A stretch of DNA of 64,000 nt from Planotetraspora mira (GCF_016863275.1 NZ_BOOO01000034.1:124001-188000), one strand, 5' to 3'. Shown: positions 8,563 through 18,117, numbered from the stretch's first letter. Translations and numbers: made by a program. The notes: generated by a model from the letters alone, not told the origin.

Positions 8563-8930
8563 CTATTGCTCCGAGTCGTCCAGGGGGAAGATCCGGTCCA
8601 TGGCCTGGGCACCTTCGAGCATCACGGGCCGGAGCTGCTTGCGATAGACGGTCTCCGTGACCATCGTGTTGCCGTGGCCCACGAGCCGGGAGATGTGCTC
8701 CAGGGAAACGCCGTCGTCGGACGGTAGCGAGACGAAGCTGTGCCGCATCTCCCGAGGCGTCCAGTCGTCCGCGGGTTGACGTCCGCCTTCTTGAGGTCGG
8801 TGCGGAAGGCCCGCCGCACGTTGCCCGCGTCGAGCTCGGTGCCGGACAAACCTTGTGCACCACGTGCTTGCTTCCCTTTTGGTGAGGGACCGCCGCGCCC
8901 GCAACAGCTAACCTTCTTTACAATTCCTTT
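8563..8930 (-). pseudogene. C-terminal remnant of a tyrosine recombinase/integrase
   Basis: The last 60 codons read PREMRHSFVSLPSDDGVSLE, then HISRLVGHGN, then TETVYRKQLRP, matching the catalytic RHxxR, (H/L)xGH and Tyr motifs of phage/ICE integrases. Upstream, a part resembling NVRRAFRTDLKKADVNP lies in another frame, so at least one frameshift separates it from the catalytic end. Most of the protein is gone. Ending next to a tRNA 3' half is the usual position of an integrase at its attachment site. Confidence 0.75.
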
Positions 8931-8944
8931 CACGGGAGGTTGGC

Positions 8945-10015
8945 ATGCGCCGTCTGGCCGCTCTTGTCTGCTTACTCGTCCCCCTCCTCATCGCGGTCCC
9001 TGCCAGGGCCGCGGCCACCCCGATGCAGGTCTACGGGTCATGGCACTGCGGCAACGACGCCTGCATCTGGGGCGCCGTCCGTGATGTGAGCGAGTTCGAC
9101 CAGAAGAACCACTGGCTCATCGACCGAGGCGACGGCCGTCCCTCGGTCAACGTCGTAGTGCTCAGTTTCGTCCACCCGGTGAAGCTGCTGCACAAGACGA
9201 CCGACGCCCAGACCCTCGACGGGGTTCCACGCGGCATGACCGCCGACATCGTGAACTACTTCAAGAGCCGCGGCATCCGGGTCATGCTGTCCATCGGCGG
9301 CATCACCTACACCGACGCGTGGAACGCGGCCTTGGCGGAGAACGCGGCCCAGTTCGGCCGCAACGCCGCCGAGGTGGCCCAGCGGCTCGGCGTCGGCATC
9401 GAGATCGACTACGAGGAGAACAGCGGCGCCGACCTCGCGGGCCTGCAGTCCTTCATCGACGCCTACCGTGCCGTCCTGCCGTACGACGCCACGGGAGCCA
9501 ACCACGCGGCGCGCCTGACCATCGACCTGGCCGCAGGCGATCGATGGCTGATCGACATCGGCAGAAAGGCGACGGCGGACTGGCTGCGCACCACCGCGCC
9601 GGTCCTGGACTACGCCAACGCGATGGTTCCCGCCCGCCAGCCGAGTGCTTCCGCCGCGATCGCCAACTGGCAGGAGCACCTGGACGGCAAGCCGACCTAC
9701 GCCCCGCCGATCCCGCCGCTGGCTCCCGCCAAGTTCACCGGCAGCCTCTACATCGCCGAGGGGAACAAGGTCCTTCCCGAGTGCACCGCCTTCGGTGCGT
9801 CGCTGCAGAACACCACCGGTACCTTCGTCCAGACGGCCGCGCCGAACGGCGCGGGAACGAGCTCGGGACTGCTCGGCTACATGTTCTGGGCGGCGGAGCG
9901 GCCCTCCACCCGCGGCGTGACCACCCTGCCGCCCAACACGTGTGAGGGCGGCGTGGGCGGCGGCGCGACGGCTTACTCCATTCCGATTCCGATGCCCGCC
10001 CTGCGGCAGAGTTGA
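8945..10015 (+). CDS. Secreted GH18 chitinase-like glycoside hydrolase
   Basis: A 356-residue protein with a clear signal peptide (LLIAVPARAAA, cleavage near residue 23). MLSIGG at 114-119 corresponds to the SxGG substrate motif. GVGIEIDYEE (149-158) is the GH18 catalytic strand, giving D155 and the acid E157 of DxxDxDxE; the first Asp of the motif is changed. GH18 enzymes hydrolyse beta-1,4-GlcNAc linkages of chitin by substrate assistance. A GGGAGG site precedes the ATG by six bases. It lies upstream of GH20 and GH2 enzymes that would finish chitin and chitosan oligomers, with a convergent metalloprotease between. Confidence 0.85.
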   Translation: MRRLAALVCLLVPLLIAVPARAAATPMQVYGSWHCGNDACIWGAVRDVSEFDQKNHWLIDRGDGRPSVNVVVLSFVHPVKLLHKTTDAQTLDGVPRGMTADIVNYFKSRGIRVMLSIGGITYTDAWNAALAENAAQFGRNAAEVAQRLGVGIEIDYEENSGADLAGLQSFIDAYRAVLPYDATGANHAARLTIDLAAGDRWLIDIGRKATADWLRTTAPVLDYANAMVPARQPSASAAIANWQEHLDGKPTYAPPIPPLAPAKFTGSLYIAEGNKVLPECTAFGASLQNTTGTFVQTAAPNGAGTSSGLLGYMFWAAERPSTRGVTTLPPNTCEGGVGGGATAYSIPIPMPALRQS

Positions 10016-10021
10016 GCGCGC

Positions 10022-10054
10022 GCCGGGGGCCGCCGTGCACCGGCGGCCCCCGGC
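10022..10054. terminator. Bidirectional hairpin between convergent GH18 and metalloprotease genes
   Basis: A perfect 14-bp stem, 10022-10035 with 10041-10054, and a five-base loop. It lies seven bases past the GH18 stop and 70 bases past the metalloprotease stop, so it can serve both. Confidence 0.85.
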
Positions 10055-10124
10055 GATCCGGCATCACCGCGGGCGGAGGGCCGGAGGAGTTCAGAATCGG
10101 CGCAGGTTCAGGATCGGCGCAGCT

Positions 10125-11150
10125 TCAGAGCAGGCCGCGGGAGGTGAACGCGGCACGCACCACGCCGGCCGCCGTGGCGCCACCGTGCCGCTGAGCGGCG
10201 GCGACGGTGGCCTCGGCCGCCGCGTGGAAGGTGATGTCCTTGGTGAAGTCGAACTGCGCGTCGATGATGATCGTGCTTGCCGAACGGTCGCCCAGCTTGG
10301 TGCGGATCTCGTACAACGCCGAGGACCAGATCTCACCGTCGGCGTGCACCTCGCCGACCACGTCCTCGGGGTAGTGCTTGGTGCCGTCCAAGCGGCGCAG
10401 GCAATGCGGGACGCCAGAAGTGTAGGAGACGGAGTCCCAGTCGGCGACGCACGCCTCGGGGGTCTTAGTCGGCGTGCCGGCCTTCCAGCTGGTCACGGCG
10501 ACGGCGAGATAGTCGCCGAAGGCCTCGCCGATCGAACCTGACTCCAGGGTGGTCCCGAAGCCGGTGACCTGACCGTCCTGCACCGAGTGGCCGTACTCGT
10601 GGACGATCACTTCTCCGTCCTCGCCGTCGTCCACGCCGCCCTTGCCGAGGGTGATGTTGGCCTTGTCGTCCCTGAAGAAGGAGTTGTCCCCGCCGTACTG
10701 GTTGATCCGCAGCTCGATCCGGCGCTGGTTGACCGGACGCAGCCGGGACCCGAAGCCCAGTGACTGGATGTACTGCTGCGCGGTGGTGACCCAGTAGTAG
10801 CCCATCACCTGCTCGAATTGGTCACTGTCCCGGTGCCAGGCGGGGAAGGCCCCGTTCACGACCCGGGCGGCCTTGCCGGTCTCGCTCTTGACCGTGACGT
10901 AGCGCCCCGTGAGGGTGCCCGAACCGTCCAGGTCGGTAAGTGCGACTGTGCGGTAGGCCCCGGCGAAGGCGGCGCCGTCGCGGTCCTTGTCATCGGTGAG
11001 AGATTCGTCGCCGGTGCTCTGGACGGGGTTGGGGGAGAAGACGGTGGCAGTGGGATCGGCGGCGGCCTGGGCCGCGCTCGGAGTGAGTAGCCCGGTCGCA
11101 CAGGCGAGAGCAAGGCAGGCGACAGGAATACGGCGTCGGGGGGCGTTCAC
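10125..11150 (-). CDS. Secreted zinc metalloprotease, M36/M4-like
   Basis: A 341-residue exported protease. The signal peptide ends near SAAQAAA. The gluzincin motif HEYGH is at 184-188, and the third zinc ligand Glu209 sits in GSIGEAFGDYLA, the M36 fungalysin and thermolysin arrangement. It is much shorter than classical M36 zymogens and has little propeptide, so it is a compact bacterial type. The GTG start at 11150 follows AAGGAGG by five bases. It sits between chitinolytic genes and could expose chitin in protein-rich fungal or insect material; that role is inference. Confidence 0.82.
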   Translation of the reverse strand: MNAPRRRIPVACLALACATGLLTPSAAQAAADPTATVFSPNPVQSTGDESLTDDKDRDGAAFAGAYRTVALTDLDGSGTLTGRYVTVKSETGKAARVVNGAFPAWHRDSDQFEQVMGYYWVTTAQQYIQSLGFGSRLRPVNQRRIELRINQYGGDNSFFRDDKANITLGKGGVDDGEDGEVIVHEYGHSVQDGQVTGFGTTLESGSIGEAFGDYLAVAVTSWKAGTPTKTPEACVADWDSVSYTSGVPHCLRRLDGTKHYPEDVVGEVHADGEIWSSALYEIRTKLGDRSASTIIIDAQFDFTKDITFHAAAEATVAAAQRHGGATAAGVVRAAFTSRGLL

Positions 11151-11363
11151 CGAAGAATCCTCCTTGAATCAGGAACAATCATGGCGAATCTACGGCCGAC
11201 ACGATTTGCTGTCACCCGCCTGACCGATGTCAGAAACGCGGAAAGCTCACTCCTGCGATTATTGGAAGAGACCTTTACGAACGAATGCCGCCCGCTTATC
11301 GTAGGGCCGAGAGCTCACGGGGGACAGCAGTGACCACGCAGCATCGGACCCCTGCGGAGGCGT

Positions 11364-12929
11364 TTGTTGAACGTCCGTCGTGTCCTCGCGATCCTCCTCG
11401 TCCCTCTCCTCGTCTCTCTGGCCACGCCTCCCGCGGCGGCCGCCACAGCGGTCGCGTTCGGTTCGGTCGTCCCGGTACCCGTCACCACGACCGCGACCTC
11501 CGGGGTGAGCTACGCCATCACCACCTCGACCGCTGTCTACACCGACCCCGCCGCGGCCGGCATCGGCGACCTGCTCGCCGCACTCCTGCGCCGTTCCACC
11601 GGCTATCCGATCCCCGTCGCCCCCGCGCCCGGCACCGGCGGCATCTCCCTCCTGCTGTCCGGCGCCCCCGCCACGGTCGGACCCGAGGGTTACCAGCTTG
11701 ACGTCACCGGCACGTCGATCGTCATCCGGGCGAACCAGCCGGCGGGCCTCGCCAACGGCGTGCAGACCCTGCACCAGCTTCTGCCTGTCGCGGCCGACAG
11801 CGCGACGGTCCAGCCGGGCCCGTGGCCGGTGCCCGGCGGCCACATCGTGGACTACCCGAGGTTCGGCTATCGCGGCGCCATGCTGGATGTGGCCCGGCAC
11901 TTCTTCCCGGTGGCCGCGGTCGAGCGGTACATCGACCAGCTCGCCCTCTACAAGATCAACTACCTGCACCTGCACCTTTCCGACGACCAGGGCTGGCGCA
12001 TCGCGATCGGTTCCTGGCCGAATCTCGCGACGTACGGTGGCAGCACCGCCGTAGGCGGAGGCCCCGGCGGCTACTACACCCAGGCCGACTACCAGCAGAT
12101 CGTGGCCTACGCCGCCGCCCGCTTCGTCACGGTCGTCCCTGAGATCGACATGCCGGGCCACACCAACGCGGCGCTGGCGTCCTACCCGGCGCTCAACTGC
12201 GACGGCGTCGCCCCACCGCTCTACACCGGCACCGACGTCGGCTTCAGCTCGCTGTGCACCTCCAAGGAGCTCACCTACACCTTCATCGACCAGGTCTTCG
12301 GGGAGCTCGCAGCCCTCACACCGGGCCCCTACCTGCACATCGGCGGCGACGAGGCCGCCTCCACCGCGCCCGCCGACTACGCGGCGTTCGTCAACCGGGT
12401 CCAGCAGATCGTCGCGGCGCACGGCAAGACCGTCACCGGCTGGCACGACATCGTGAACGCCACACCGCTCCCCTCGACGGTCGCGCAGTACTGGGGAACC
12501 ACCACCCGCGACTCCGCGGTGGCCACGGCCGCCCAACGCGGCACGCGGCTCATCATGTCGCCGGCCAGCCGGACCTACATCGACATGAAATACAACTCAC
12601 GCACGACCCTCGGGCAGAACTGGGCCGGCTACATCGACGTCAAGACCGCCTACGACTGGGACCCCGGCGCCTACCTCAGGGGCGTGGCCGCCTCATCCGT
12701 GCTCGGCGTCGAGGCGCCGCTGTGGACCGAGACCCTCGTCACGGGAGCCGACATCGACTACATGGCCTTCCCCAGGCTCCCGGCGGTGGCGGAGCTGGGC
12801 TGGTCGCCGCAGGCGACCCACGACTGGACGGCCTTCAAGCAGCGGCTCGGTGCCCAGGGCCCGCGCTGGCACGTCATGGGCGTCAACTACTACCACTCCA
12901 CGCAGATCTCCTGGCCGGGCGGTTCCTGA
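11364..12929 (+). CDS. Secreted GH20 beta-N-acetylhexosaminidase
   Basis: A 521-residue exported enzyme. The signal peptide ends at about residue 27. A GH20b N-terminal domain runs to about 160. The catalytic barrel then opens with YRGAMLDVARHFFPV, carries the HLHLSDDQGWR strand, and has the catalytic pair D329-E330 in HIGGDEA. It removes terminal beta-GlcNAc by substrate-assisted catalysis from chito-oligosaccharides. Translation starts at TTG 11364 or 11367 behind GCGGAGG. The stop overlaps the next gene's ATG by one base, so the two are translationally coupled. Confidence 0.93.
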   Translation: MLNVRRVLAILLVPLLVSLATPPAAAATAVAFGSVVPVPVTTTATSGVSYAITTSTAVYTDPAAAGIGDLLAALLRRSTGYPIPVAPAPGTGGISLLLSGAPATVGPEGYQLDVTGTSIVIRANQPAGLANGVQTLHQLLPVAADSATVQPGPWPVPGGHIVDYPRFGYRGAMLDVARHFFPVAAVERYIDQLALYKINYLHLHLSDDQGWRIAIGSWPNLATYGGSTAVGGGPGGYYTQADYQQIVAYAAARFVTVVPEIDMPGHTNAALASYPALNCDGVAPPLYTGTDVGFSSLCTSKELTYTFIDQVFGELAALTPGPYLHIGGDEAASTAPADYAAFVNRVQQIVAAHGKTVTGWHDIVNATPLPSTVAQYWGTTTRDSAVATAAQRGTRLIMSPASRTYIDMKYNSRTTLGQNWAGYIDVKTAYDWDPGAYLRGVAASSVLGVEAPLWTETLVTGADIDYMAFPRLPAVAELGWSPQATHDWTAFKQRLGAQGPRWHVMGVNYYHSTQISWPGGS

Positions 12930-15541
12930 TGCGTCGACTCCTCGCGATCCTCGTCTCCACCCTCACCCTGGCACTGGCCATCGGCGTCGTCGACGCCCGC
13001 GCGGCCACCGTCACCTCCACCGAGCTGACCTCCGGCTGGGCACTGCGCTCGGCCACCGGACTGTCCGACACCGGCGCGGCCATCTCACAGGTCGGCTACT
13101 CCACCTCGGGCTGGAACCCTGTCTCACTGCCGTCCACGGTGCTGGCCGGGTTGGTGGCGAACAACGTCTACCAGAACATCTTCTTCGGTCAGAACCTCAA
13201 GAACGTCCCCGACCTGACAGGGCAGGACTGGTGGTTCAGGGGCGAGTTCACCGCCGCGGCCACCTCCCCGGGGCAGGTCTACTGGTTGCGCTTCAAGGGC
13301 ATCAGCTACCGCGCGCAGATCTGGTTGAACGGCACTCAGCTCGACGCCAACGCGGTGGGCACGATGGTCGGCCACGAGTACAACGCAACCGGCGTGATCC
13401 ACCCCGGCGCGGTCAACGCCCTGGCCATTCGCGTCACGCCCCCGGCACACGACTGCAAGGACCTGTCGTTCTGCACCGTCGACTGGAATCCCGAAGCCCC
13501 CGACATGAACGCCGGGCTGTGGGGCAAGACGCTGCTGGACACCTCTGGGCCCGTCGCTCTGCGCGACCCCTACGTCAAGACCGTCCTGCCGCTGCCCGCC
13601 ACCAACGCCGCTGATCTGACCGTCTACGTCGACGCGGTCAACGCCACGGCGGCGCCGGTCACCACCACGATCAACGCCACCATCAGCAAGGCCGGCCAGC
13701 CGAGCATCCCGCTCAGCCAGACCGTCACCCTGAACGCGAACGAGCGCCGAGAGGTCGCCTTCGCGCCGGTCCACGTCACCGATCCCGTCCTGTGGTGGCC
13801 CTACCAGTTCGGGTCGCCGGAGCTCTACCAGCTCAGCGTCTCGGCGACCGCGGGCGGGGCGACCTCCGACACCAAGGGGATCGACTTCGGCATTCGTCAG
13901 TTCACCGACTACCGCACCACCGTCAACGGCACGTCGTTCGCCGGTTACAAGGTCAACGGCCAGAACATCATGTTCCGCGGCGGCGGCTACATGTGGGACA
14001 TGCTGCAGCGCTGGGACACCAAGACCAACGCCGCGCACATCAAGTACGTCAAGGACATGGGCCTCAACACCATCCGCCTGGAGGGCACGCTCGGCAACGA
14101 GGAGCTGTACGACCTGGCCGACAAGGCCGGCATCATGGTGATGCCCGGCTTCGTCTGCTGCAGCGCGTGGGAGAACGACAGCGGATGGTCGGCCGAGCAG
14201 GCCCAGGTCGCCCTCGCCTCCCTCGACACCCAGATGCGCGCCACCCGCGCCCACGCCAGCACATTCCTGTGGACCTACGGCAGCGACCAGCCGCCGACCG
14301 CCGCCCACCTGACTGCCTACAAGAACCGCGCAACCGCCCTGCACTGGCAGAACCCGACCCTGGACAACGTCGCCACCTGGTCCAACGCGAACGCCGGGAT
14401 GAAGATGGACGGTCCGTACGTGTGGGAGCCGCCGGTCCTGTGGTGGGACACCACCAAGGCGGGCAGCGCCTTCGGCACCACGGGCGAGGAAGGCACCGAG
14501 TCGCCGCCGCCGCTGGAGAGCGTGCAGCGCTTCCTGGCCCCCGCCGACCAGTGGCCGCTCGGCACGGCCTGGAACTACCACGCGGGCAAGGCCGGCAGCG
14601 TCTTCGACAACACCGCCCCCTTCACCGCCGGGCTCAACAGCCGGTACGGCACGGCCACCGGCGCGGCCGACTACTCACGCAAGGCGGAACTGCAGAACTA
14701 CGAGAACACCAGGGCGTTCTTCGAGGCATGGAACTCCCATGAGTACACCCAGTCCTTCGGCACCATCTTCTGGATGCTCAACAGCGCCTGGCCGTCGGTG
14801 CACTGGAATCTGTACGACTACTACTTCAAACCCGGCGGCGGCTACTTCGGCAGCAAGAAAGCCAACGAGCCGGTGCACATCGCCTACGACTACGCCACCA
14901 AGAAGGTGTTCGTGGTCAACTCCACCCTCACGGCCCGCAGCGGCCTGACCGCGACGGCGACGCTGTACAACATCCCGGACCTGGCCCAGAAGTACACCAC
15001 GTCGGTGCCCGTCACCGCCGCGGCCAACTCCTCCACCCAGGTTTTGACCATCCCCACCGTCACCGGCCTGTCCAGCACCTACTTCATCCGCCTCCAGGTC
15101 AAGGACGCGAGCGGGGCGACGGTCAGCAACAACCTGTACTGGTACTCCACGACGGCCGACACGCTCGGGAACAAGAGCAACTGGTACCGGACCACGCCCA
15201 AGAACTCCGCCAACCTCACCGGGCTGAACAGCCTGGCCGGCAATCCCAACCTGAACGCCACCACGTCCAGGGCCACCTCAGGCGGCCAGGAAACAGTCAC
15301 GATCACCCTCACGAACACGAGCGCGACCAACCTCGCCTTCTTCGTCCGCCCCGAGATCACCGCGGGCAACGGCGGCACCGAGGTCGTGCCGGTCACCTAC
15401 ACCGACAACTACATCTCCCTCTGGCCGGGGGAGTCGACCACCGTCACCGCCGCCTACCAGACGGCCGACCTCGGCGGACAAGCCCCCTACCTGCGGTTAC
15501 GCGGCTACAACATCCCCACCTCATTCGTCCCTGTTTCCTAG
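12929..15541 (+). CDS. csxA: Secreted GH2 exo-beta-D-glucosaminidase (CsxA-like)
   Basis: An 870-residue exported enzyme with a signal peptide ending near VDARA. Domains run jelly-roll (about 30-210), Ig-like (about 215-325), catalytic barrel (about 335-610), then Ig-like segments. The general acid corresponds to D453 in TYGSDQPP and the nucleophile to E524 in GTESPPP; their 71-residue spacing is close to that of characterised CsxA. It releases glucosamine from the non-reducing end of chitosan. ATG 12929 overlaps the GH20 stop (TGATG). A coding-like zipper continues in frame past its TAG. Confidence 0.92.
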   Translation: MRRLLAILVSTLTLALAIGVVDARAATVTSTELTSGWALRSATGLSDTGAAISQVGYSTSGWNPVSLPSTVLAGLVANNVYQNIFFGQNLKNVPDLTGQDWWFRGEFTAAATSPGQVYWLRFKGISYRAQIWLNGTQLDANAVGTMVGHEYNATGVIHPGAVNALAIRVTPPAHDCKDLSFCTVDWNPEAPDMNAGLWGKTLLDTSGPVALRDPYVKTVLPLPATNAADLTVYVDAVNATAAPVTTTINATISKAGQPSIPLSQTVTLNANERREVAFAPVHVTDPVLWWPYQFGSPELYQLSVSATAGGATSDTKGIDFGIRQFTDYRTTVNGTSFAGYKVNGQNIMFRGGGYMWDMLQRWDTKTNAAHIKYVKDMGLNTIRLEGTLGNEELYDLADKAGIMVMPGFVCCSAWENDSGWSAEQAQVALASLDTQMRATRAHASTFLWTYGSDQPPTAAHLTAYKNRATALHWQNPTLDNVATWSNANAGMKMDGPYVWEPPVLWWDTTKAGSAFGTTGEEGTESPPPLESVQRFLAPADQWPLGTAWNYHAGKAGSVFDNTAPFTAGLNSRYGTATGAADYSRKAELQNYENTRAFFEAWNSHEYTQSFGTIFWMLNSAWPSVHWNLYDYYFKPGGGYFGSKKANEPVHIAYDYATKKVFVVNSTLTARSGLTATATLYNIPDLAQKYTTSVPVTAAANSSTQVLTIPTVTGLSSTYFIRLQVKDASGATVSNNLYWYSTTADTLGNKSNWYRTTPKNSANLTGLNSLAGNPNLNATTSRATSGGQETVTITLTNTSATNLAFFVRPEITAGNGGTEVVPVTYTDNYISLWPGESTTVTAAYQTADLGGQAPYLRLRGYNIPTSFVPVS

Positions 15542-15661
15542 GTCTCCCCAGACAACGCCGCTCTCGACGAGGTGGCACAGCTGCGCGCAGCCCTGAACGG
15601 CCTGGTGGCTGAACGCGACCAGCTCGAAGCCGAACTCGCGAACTTGAAGGCGGAGAGCTGA
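15542..15661 (+). other. In-frame leucine-zipper extension after the csxA stop codon
   Basis: Immediately after the TAG of the exo-glucosaminidase gene, the same frame stays open for 39 codons to TGA 15659-15661. It reads LDEVAQLRAALNGLVAERD and onward, with hydrophobic residues every 3-4 positions (V11, L14, L18, L21, L28, L32, L35 of the extension). There is no usable start codon with a Shine-Dalgarno site inside. It is either a readthrough tail, the lost C-terminus of the enzyme, or a fragment of another coiled-coil gene that landed in frame. Confidence 0.5.
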
Positions 15662-15692
15662 GCTGAACCGCCTGACGCGCAACAAGAGCACG

Positions 15693-15730
15693 ACAGAGGG
15701 GCACCGGCGAAAACGCTCGTGCCCCTCTGT
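15693..15730 (+). terminator. Hairpin terminator of the GH20-GH2 operon
   Basis: A perfect 12-bp stem (15693-15704 with 15719-15730) closes a 14-base loop and is followed by a pyrimidine-rich tract. It lies beyond the in-frame zipper extension, so that extension is inside the transcript. Confidence 0.85.
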
Positions 15731-15925
15731 TCTCTCTCCTTCAGCGGCGGCCCGTCACCACCGGACACTGACCGACTCCGTCCGGGTCGCCGGGCTGGTA
15801 GTCGTCTCCATCCGGGTCATTCGGGGCGCGTCCAGTGAATTTGACTCGCCCTAGGGCGATCAAACGCCAAATGTGTGCCCGTACCCTGCTGCGACCTGCC
15901 CAAATGCCCCGGGTGGCGGGACTTG

Positions 15926-16210
15926 GAATTCTCCCGTATTGCTGATGCAATATGGCCGAAGCTGTTTCCGGCGATCGAGGGGTCCACGGATTCTGAGGTC
16001 ATGTTCTTCTTGGCGCTCACGTTCGGGCTGCGCGAGGACCCGCTGGGCGCGGTGGAGCGGATGGTCGGATTCGTGGAGGAGACGGGACAGGCGCACGGCG
16101 TAGAGCACCCGGTCCAGATGACGGTGGCGACATCGGACGGCGAGCGGCTGTGGGCGTTTCGCTACTCCACCGAGCGTCGTTCGCGATCACTCTTCCACAG
16201 CACCCTGGCC
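15926..16210 (+). pseudogene. Fragment of a class II glutamine amidotransferase
   Basis: The stretch STDSEVMFFLALTFGLREDP, then GAVERMVGFVEE and the strand DGERLWAFRYSTE, closely follows the middle of class II glutamine amidotransferases of the YafJ/EgtC type. The N-terminal nucleophile Cys region and the C-terminus are absent, and the frame continues into unrelated sequence after SRSLFHS. Only about 85 residues of a protein of roughly 270 remain. Confidence 0.65.
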
Positions 16211-16414
16211 CCATGTCTTGGCCAATCCCATAAAGGGCCTTACCTGCGGTATCGGCCAACGTTTGGGTGCCTGGTGAGACGCTTCATAAGCGCCCGGTTC
16301 CGGGGGTTGCCGGGCGCCCTCCACCTTGCCGAGAGCCGTCGTTACGCGCCACGGCTGTAAGGCGGGACACTCAATGCCCCGCTCTTCTTTCGGCGAGGAG
16401 AGCGGGGCTCTGCT

Positions 16415-16846
16415 TCACACCCTGGACGGCGTCTTGGTTCGCTGGGTCCGCGATGCAGGGCGGCCAGGCTTCCTGGCCGGAGCTTCCTGCTTGTCGCGGG
16501 CGGTCGCGGGCTTGGCGGTCTCGGAGACCTTCCCGAGTTCCTGAGCAGCCTCTCCGCTCACCTGCTTCACGACCTTCCGGCCTCGGACCGCCAGCTCGTC
16601 ATAAACCACGTTGAGCAGAGCGGTCACGGTGTCGGTGACCTCACGCGCCGGCTCCGGCAGGTTCTCGGCGACGGTCTTGCGGGCCCTACTTGGCAGCTCT
16701 TTCGCGGTCTCGCCGACTTCGTGACGGCCCGTGCGCAGCTGCTTGGGCACCTTGCGCAGCTTCTCGACCGCGTAGCTGGTGGCGCCCGCGAAGGCGTAAA
16801 ACGGCTTGGACTCGGTGAACTGTTTGATCCTTGTGGTGAGCGCCAT
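16415..16846 (-). CDS. Basic-tailed helical protein of unknown function
   Basis: A 143-residue protein starting at ATG 16846 behind GAAGGGG. Residues 1-45 include KPFYAFAGATSYAVEKLRKV. The middle (50-105) is a charged amphipathic helix region. The last 30 residues are Lys/Arg/Pro/Ala-rich with a GRP core, like a DNA- or heparin-binding tail. The layout recalls mycobacterial HbhA-like proteins (helix plus basic tail), but sequence similarity is weak, so no function is assigned. No signal peptide is seen. It stands alone between an amidotransferase relic and an IS remnant. Confidence 0.7.
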   Translation of the reverse strand: MALTTRIKQFTESKPFYAFAGATSYAVEKLRKVPKQLRTGRHEVGETAKELPSRARKTVAENLPEPAREVTDTVTALLNVVYDELAVRGRKVVKQVSGEAAQELGKVSETAKPATARDKQEAPARKPGRPASRTQRTKTPSRV

Positions 16847-17127
16847 GGTCACCCCTTCTCTGTAATCCAGTAGGCAGGGCCGTCCGTCGAAGGGACAGCC
16901 CACCGATCGGTGGCCCAGCCGCTTGGGTGGCTGGCCTGCCAATCCCTGGCCCGGCTGCCTTGCGGAACGACTCAGAGATCGATCAACGGGCGACCCGCTG
17001 ATCGTGACGTCGGCCCGAATCGCGGCCACCGCGTCATCGTCGCCCCATACCCACAGCCTCAGCGCTGCTACCTGCAACATGTCCACCAGCAAGCCAAAAA
17101 TCGGTCACGCCGACCGGTCGTACGTCG

Positions 17128-17913
17128 CTATGTAGTTAAGACGCGCGCCAGCCCGCCCCCTTGGAGGGTGGTGGTCCGGGGACGAAGCTCATCGGGCACA
17201 GGTCCTGTAAGGCGCCGGGGGCAACGCGGTCCTTGATCAGGCCTTGCCCAGGCCAGCGGTATCGGTAGGTGCCGCAACGGGGATCTTCGTGGCGAGCGCA
17301 CGCCATTCGGGGGGCGGCGGGGGCAGCAGCGCAGCTTCGCGCCGCCGGCCCCTTGGTATCCCTTGTCGGCGAACGTCTTCACGTTGCTGCTGGTGAGTGC
17401 GTCGATGAGGCCGACCGTTCGGGCGGCGGTCAGGTCGTGCGTTCTCCCTGGCAGGGCCGGCGAGGCCCAGACGAGCCGGCCGGCGGGGTCAGCCACGACC
17501 TGGATGTTCATACCGTGGCGTTTGTGCTTGCCGGAGTAATACCGCTTCTGCTCGGCGACGCGATCGATTGGGATCAGCGTGCCGTCGAGGATGGCGTAGG
17601 CCAGTCGAGAAGCTCGGACGGCGGCAGCGTGTAAGTCGTCAGCGAGGGCTGCCAGGAGGTCGACCGACTCCCGCACATAGCGCCAGGCTGTCGTGGTGCC
17701 GATGCCGAACTCAGCGGCCAGGCGGGCGTAGGTATCCCCGTTGCGCAGGTGGGCCAGCACCAGCAGCGCTTGCCGGCCCGGATCCAGGCGCCGCCACGGG
17801 TATCGACGTTGGGCACGCTGAGCGCGGATGAGATCAGCCAGGCGGACGAGGGTACAGTTCGACAGCGGAATCGCGGCAGGGTAAGACAGCAACGAGGCTC
17901 CCGGTTGGGGCAT
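17128..17913 (-). mobile_element. Defective IS5-family transposase
   Basis: From ATG 17913 the product has the N-terminal HTH region (RYPWRRLDPGRQALLVLAHL) and the first two DDE segments: ILDGTLIPIDR with Asp, and GRTHDLTAARTV. It then reads FADKGYQGAGGA followed at once by KLRCCPRR. In intact relatives about 45 residues lie between those points, carrying the third catalytic acid. The tail after KLRCC is out of the normal frame. The element is therefore internally deleted and inactive. Terminal inverted repeats were not found. A second fragment of the same family lies near 53220. Confidence 0.78.
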
Positions 17914-18117
17914 CGGATCTTGGTCGACTGCTGTCTTACCGGGGCCTCCCCTCACCCCGTATCTGGCCTCACTCCCATCACCGTGACCAGCATGATCACG
18001 ATGGAAAAGGCTCACTTGGAAGTGGCCGCCGGAGTGACGGCGACGATCTCGCGTCACTCCGGCGGGGCATGGGCGTGGGCGGACACCGAGGTCACCCTGC
18101 GGGGGACCGATCGTGGG

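Noticed and set aside
8349-8660. Short plus-strand reading frames across the tRNA-like relic
   Set aside because: These read through a tRNA T arm and acceptor stem, a common source of spurious protein annotations.
12254-12928. Upstream extension of the exo-glucosaminidase frame
   Set aside because: It overlaps the GH20 gene out of frame and is Arg/His-rich. The signal peptide and coupled ATG at 12929 fix the true start.
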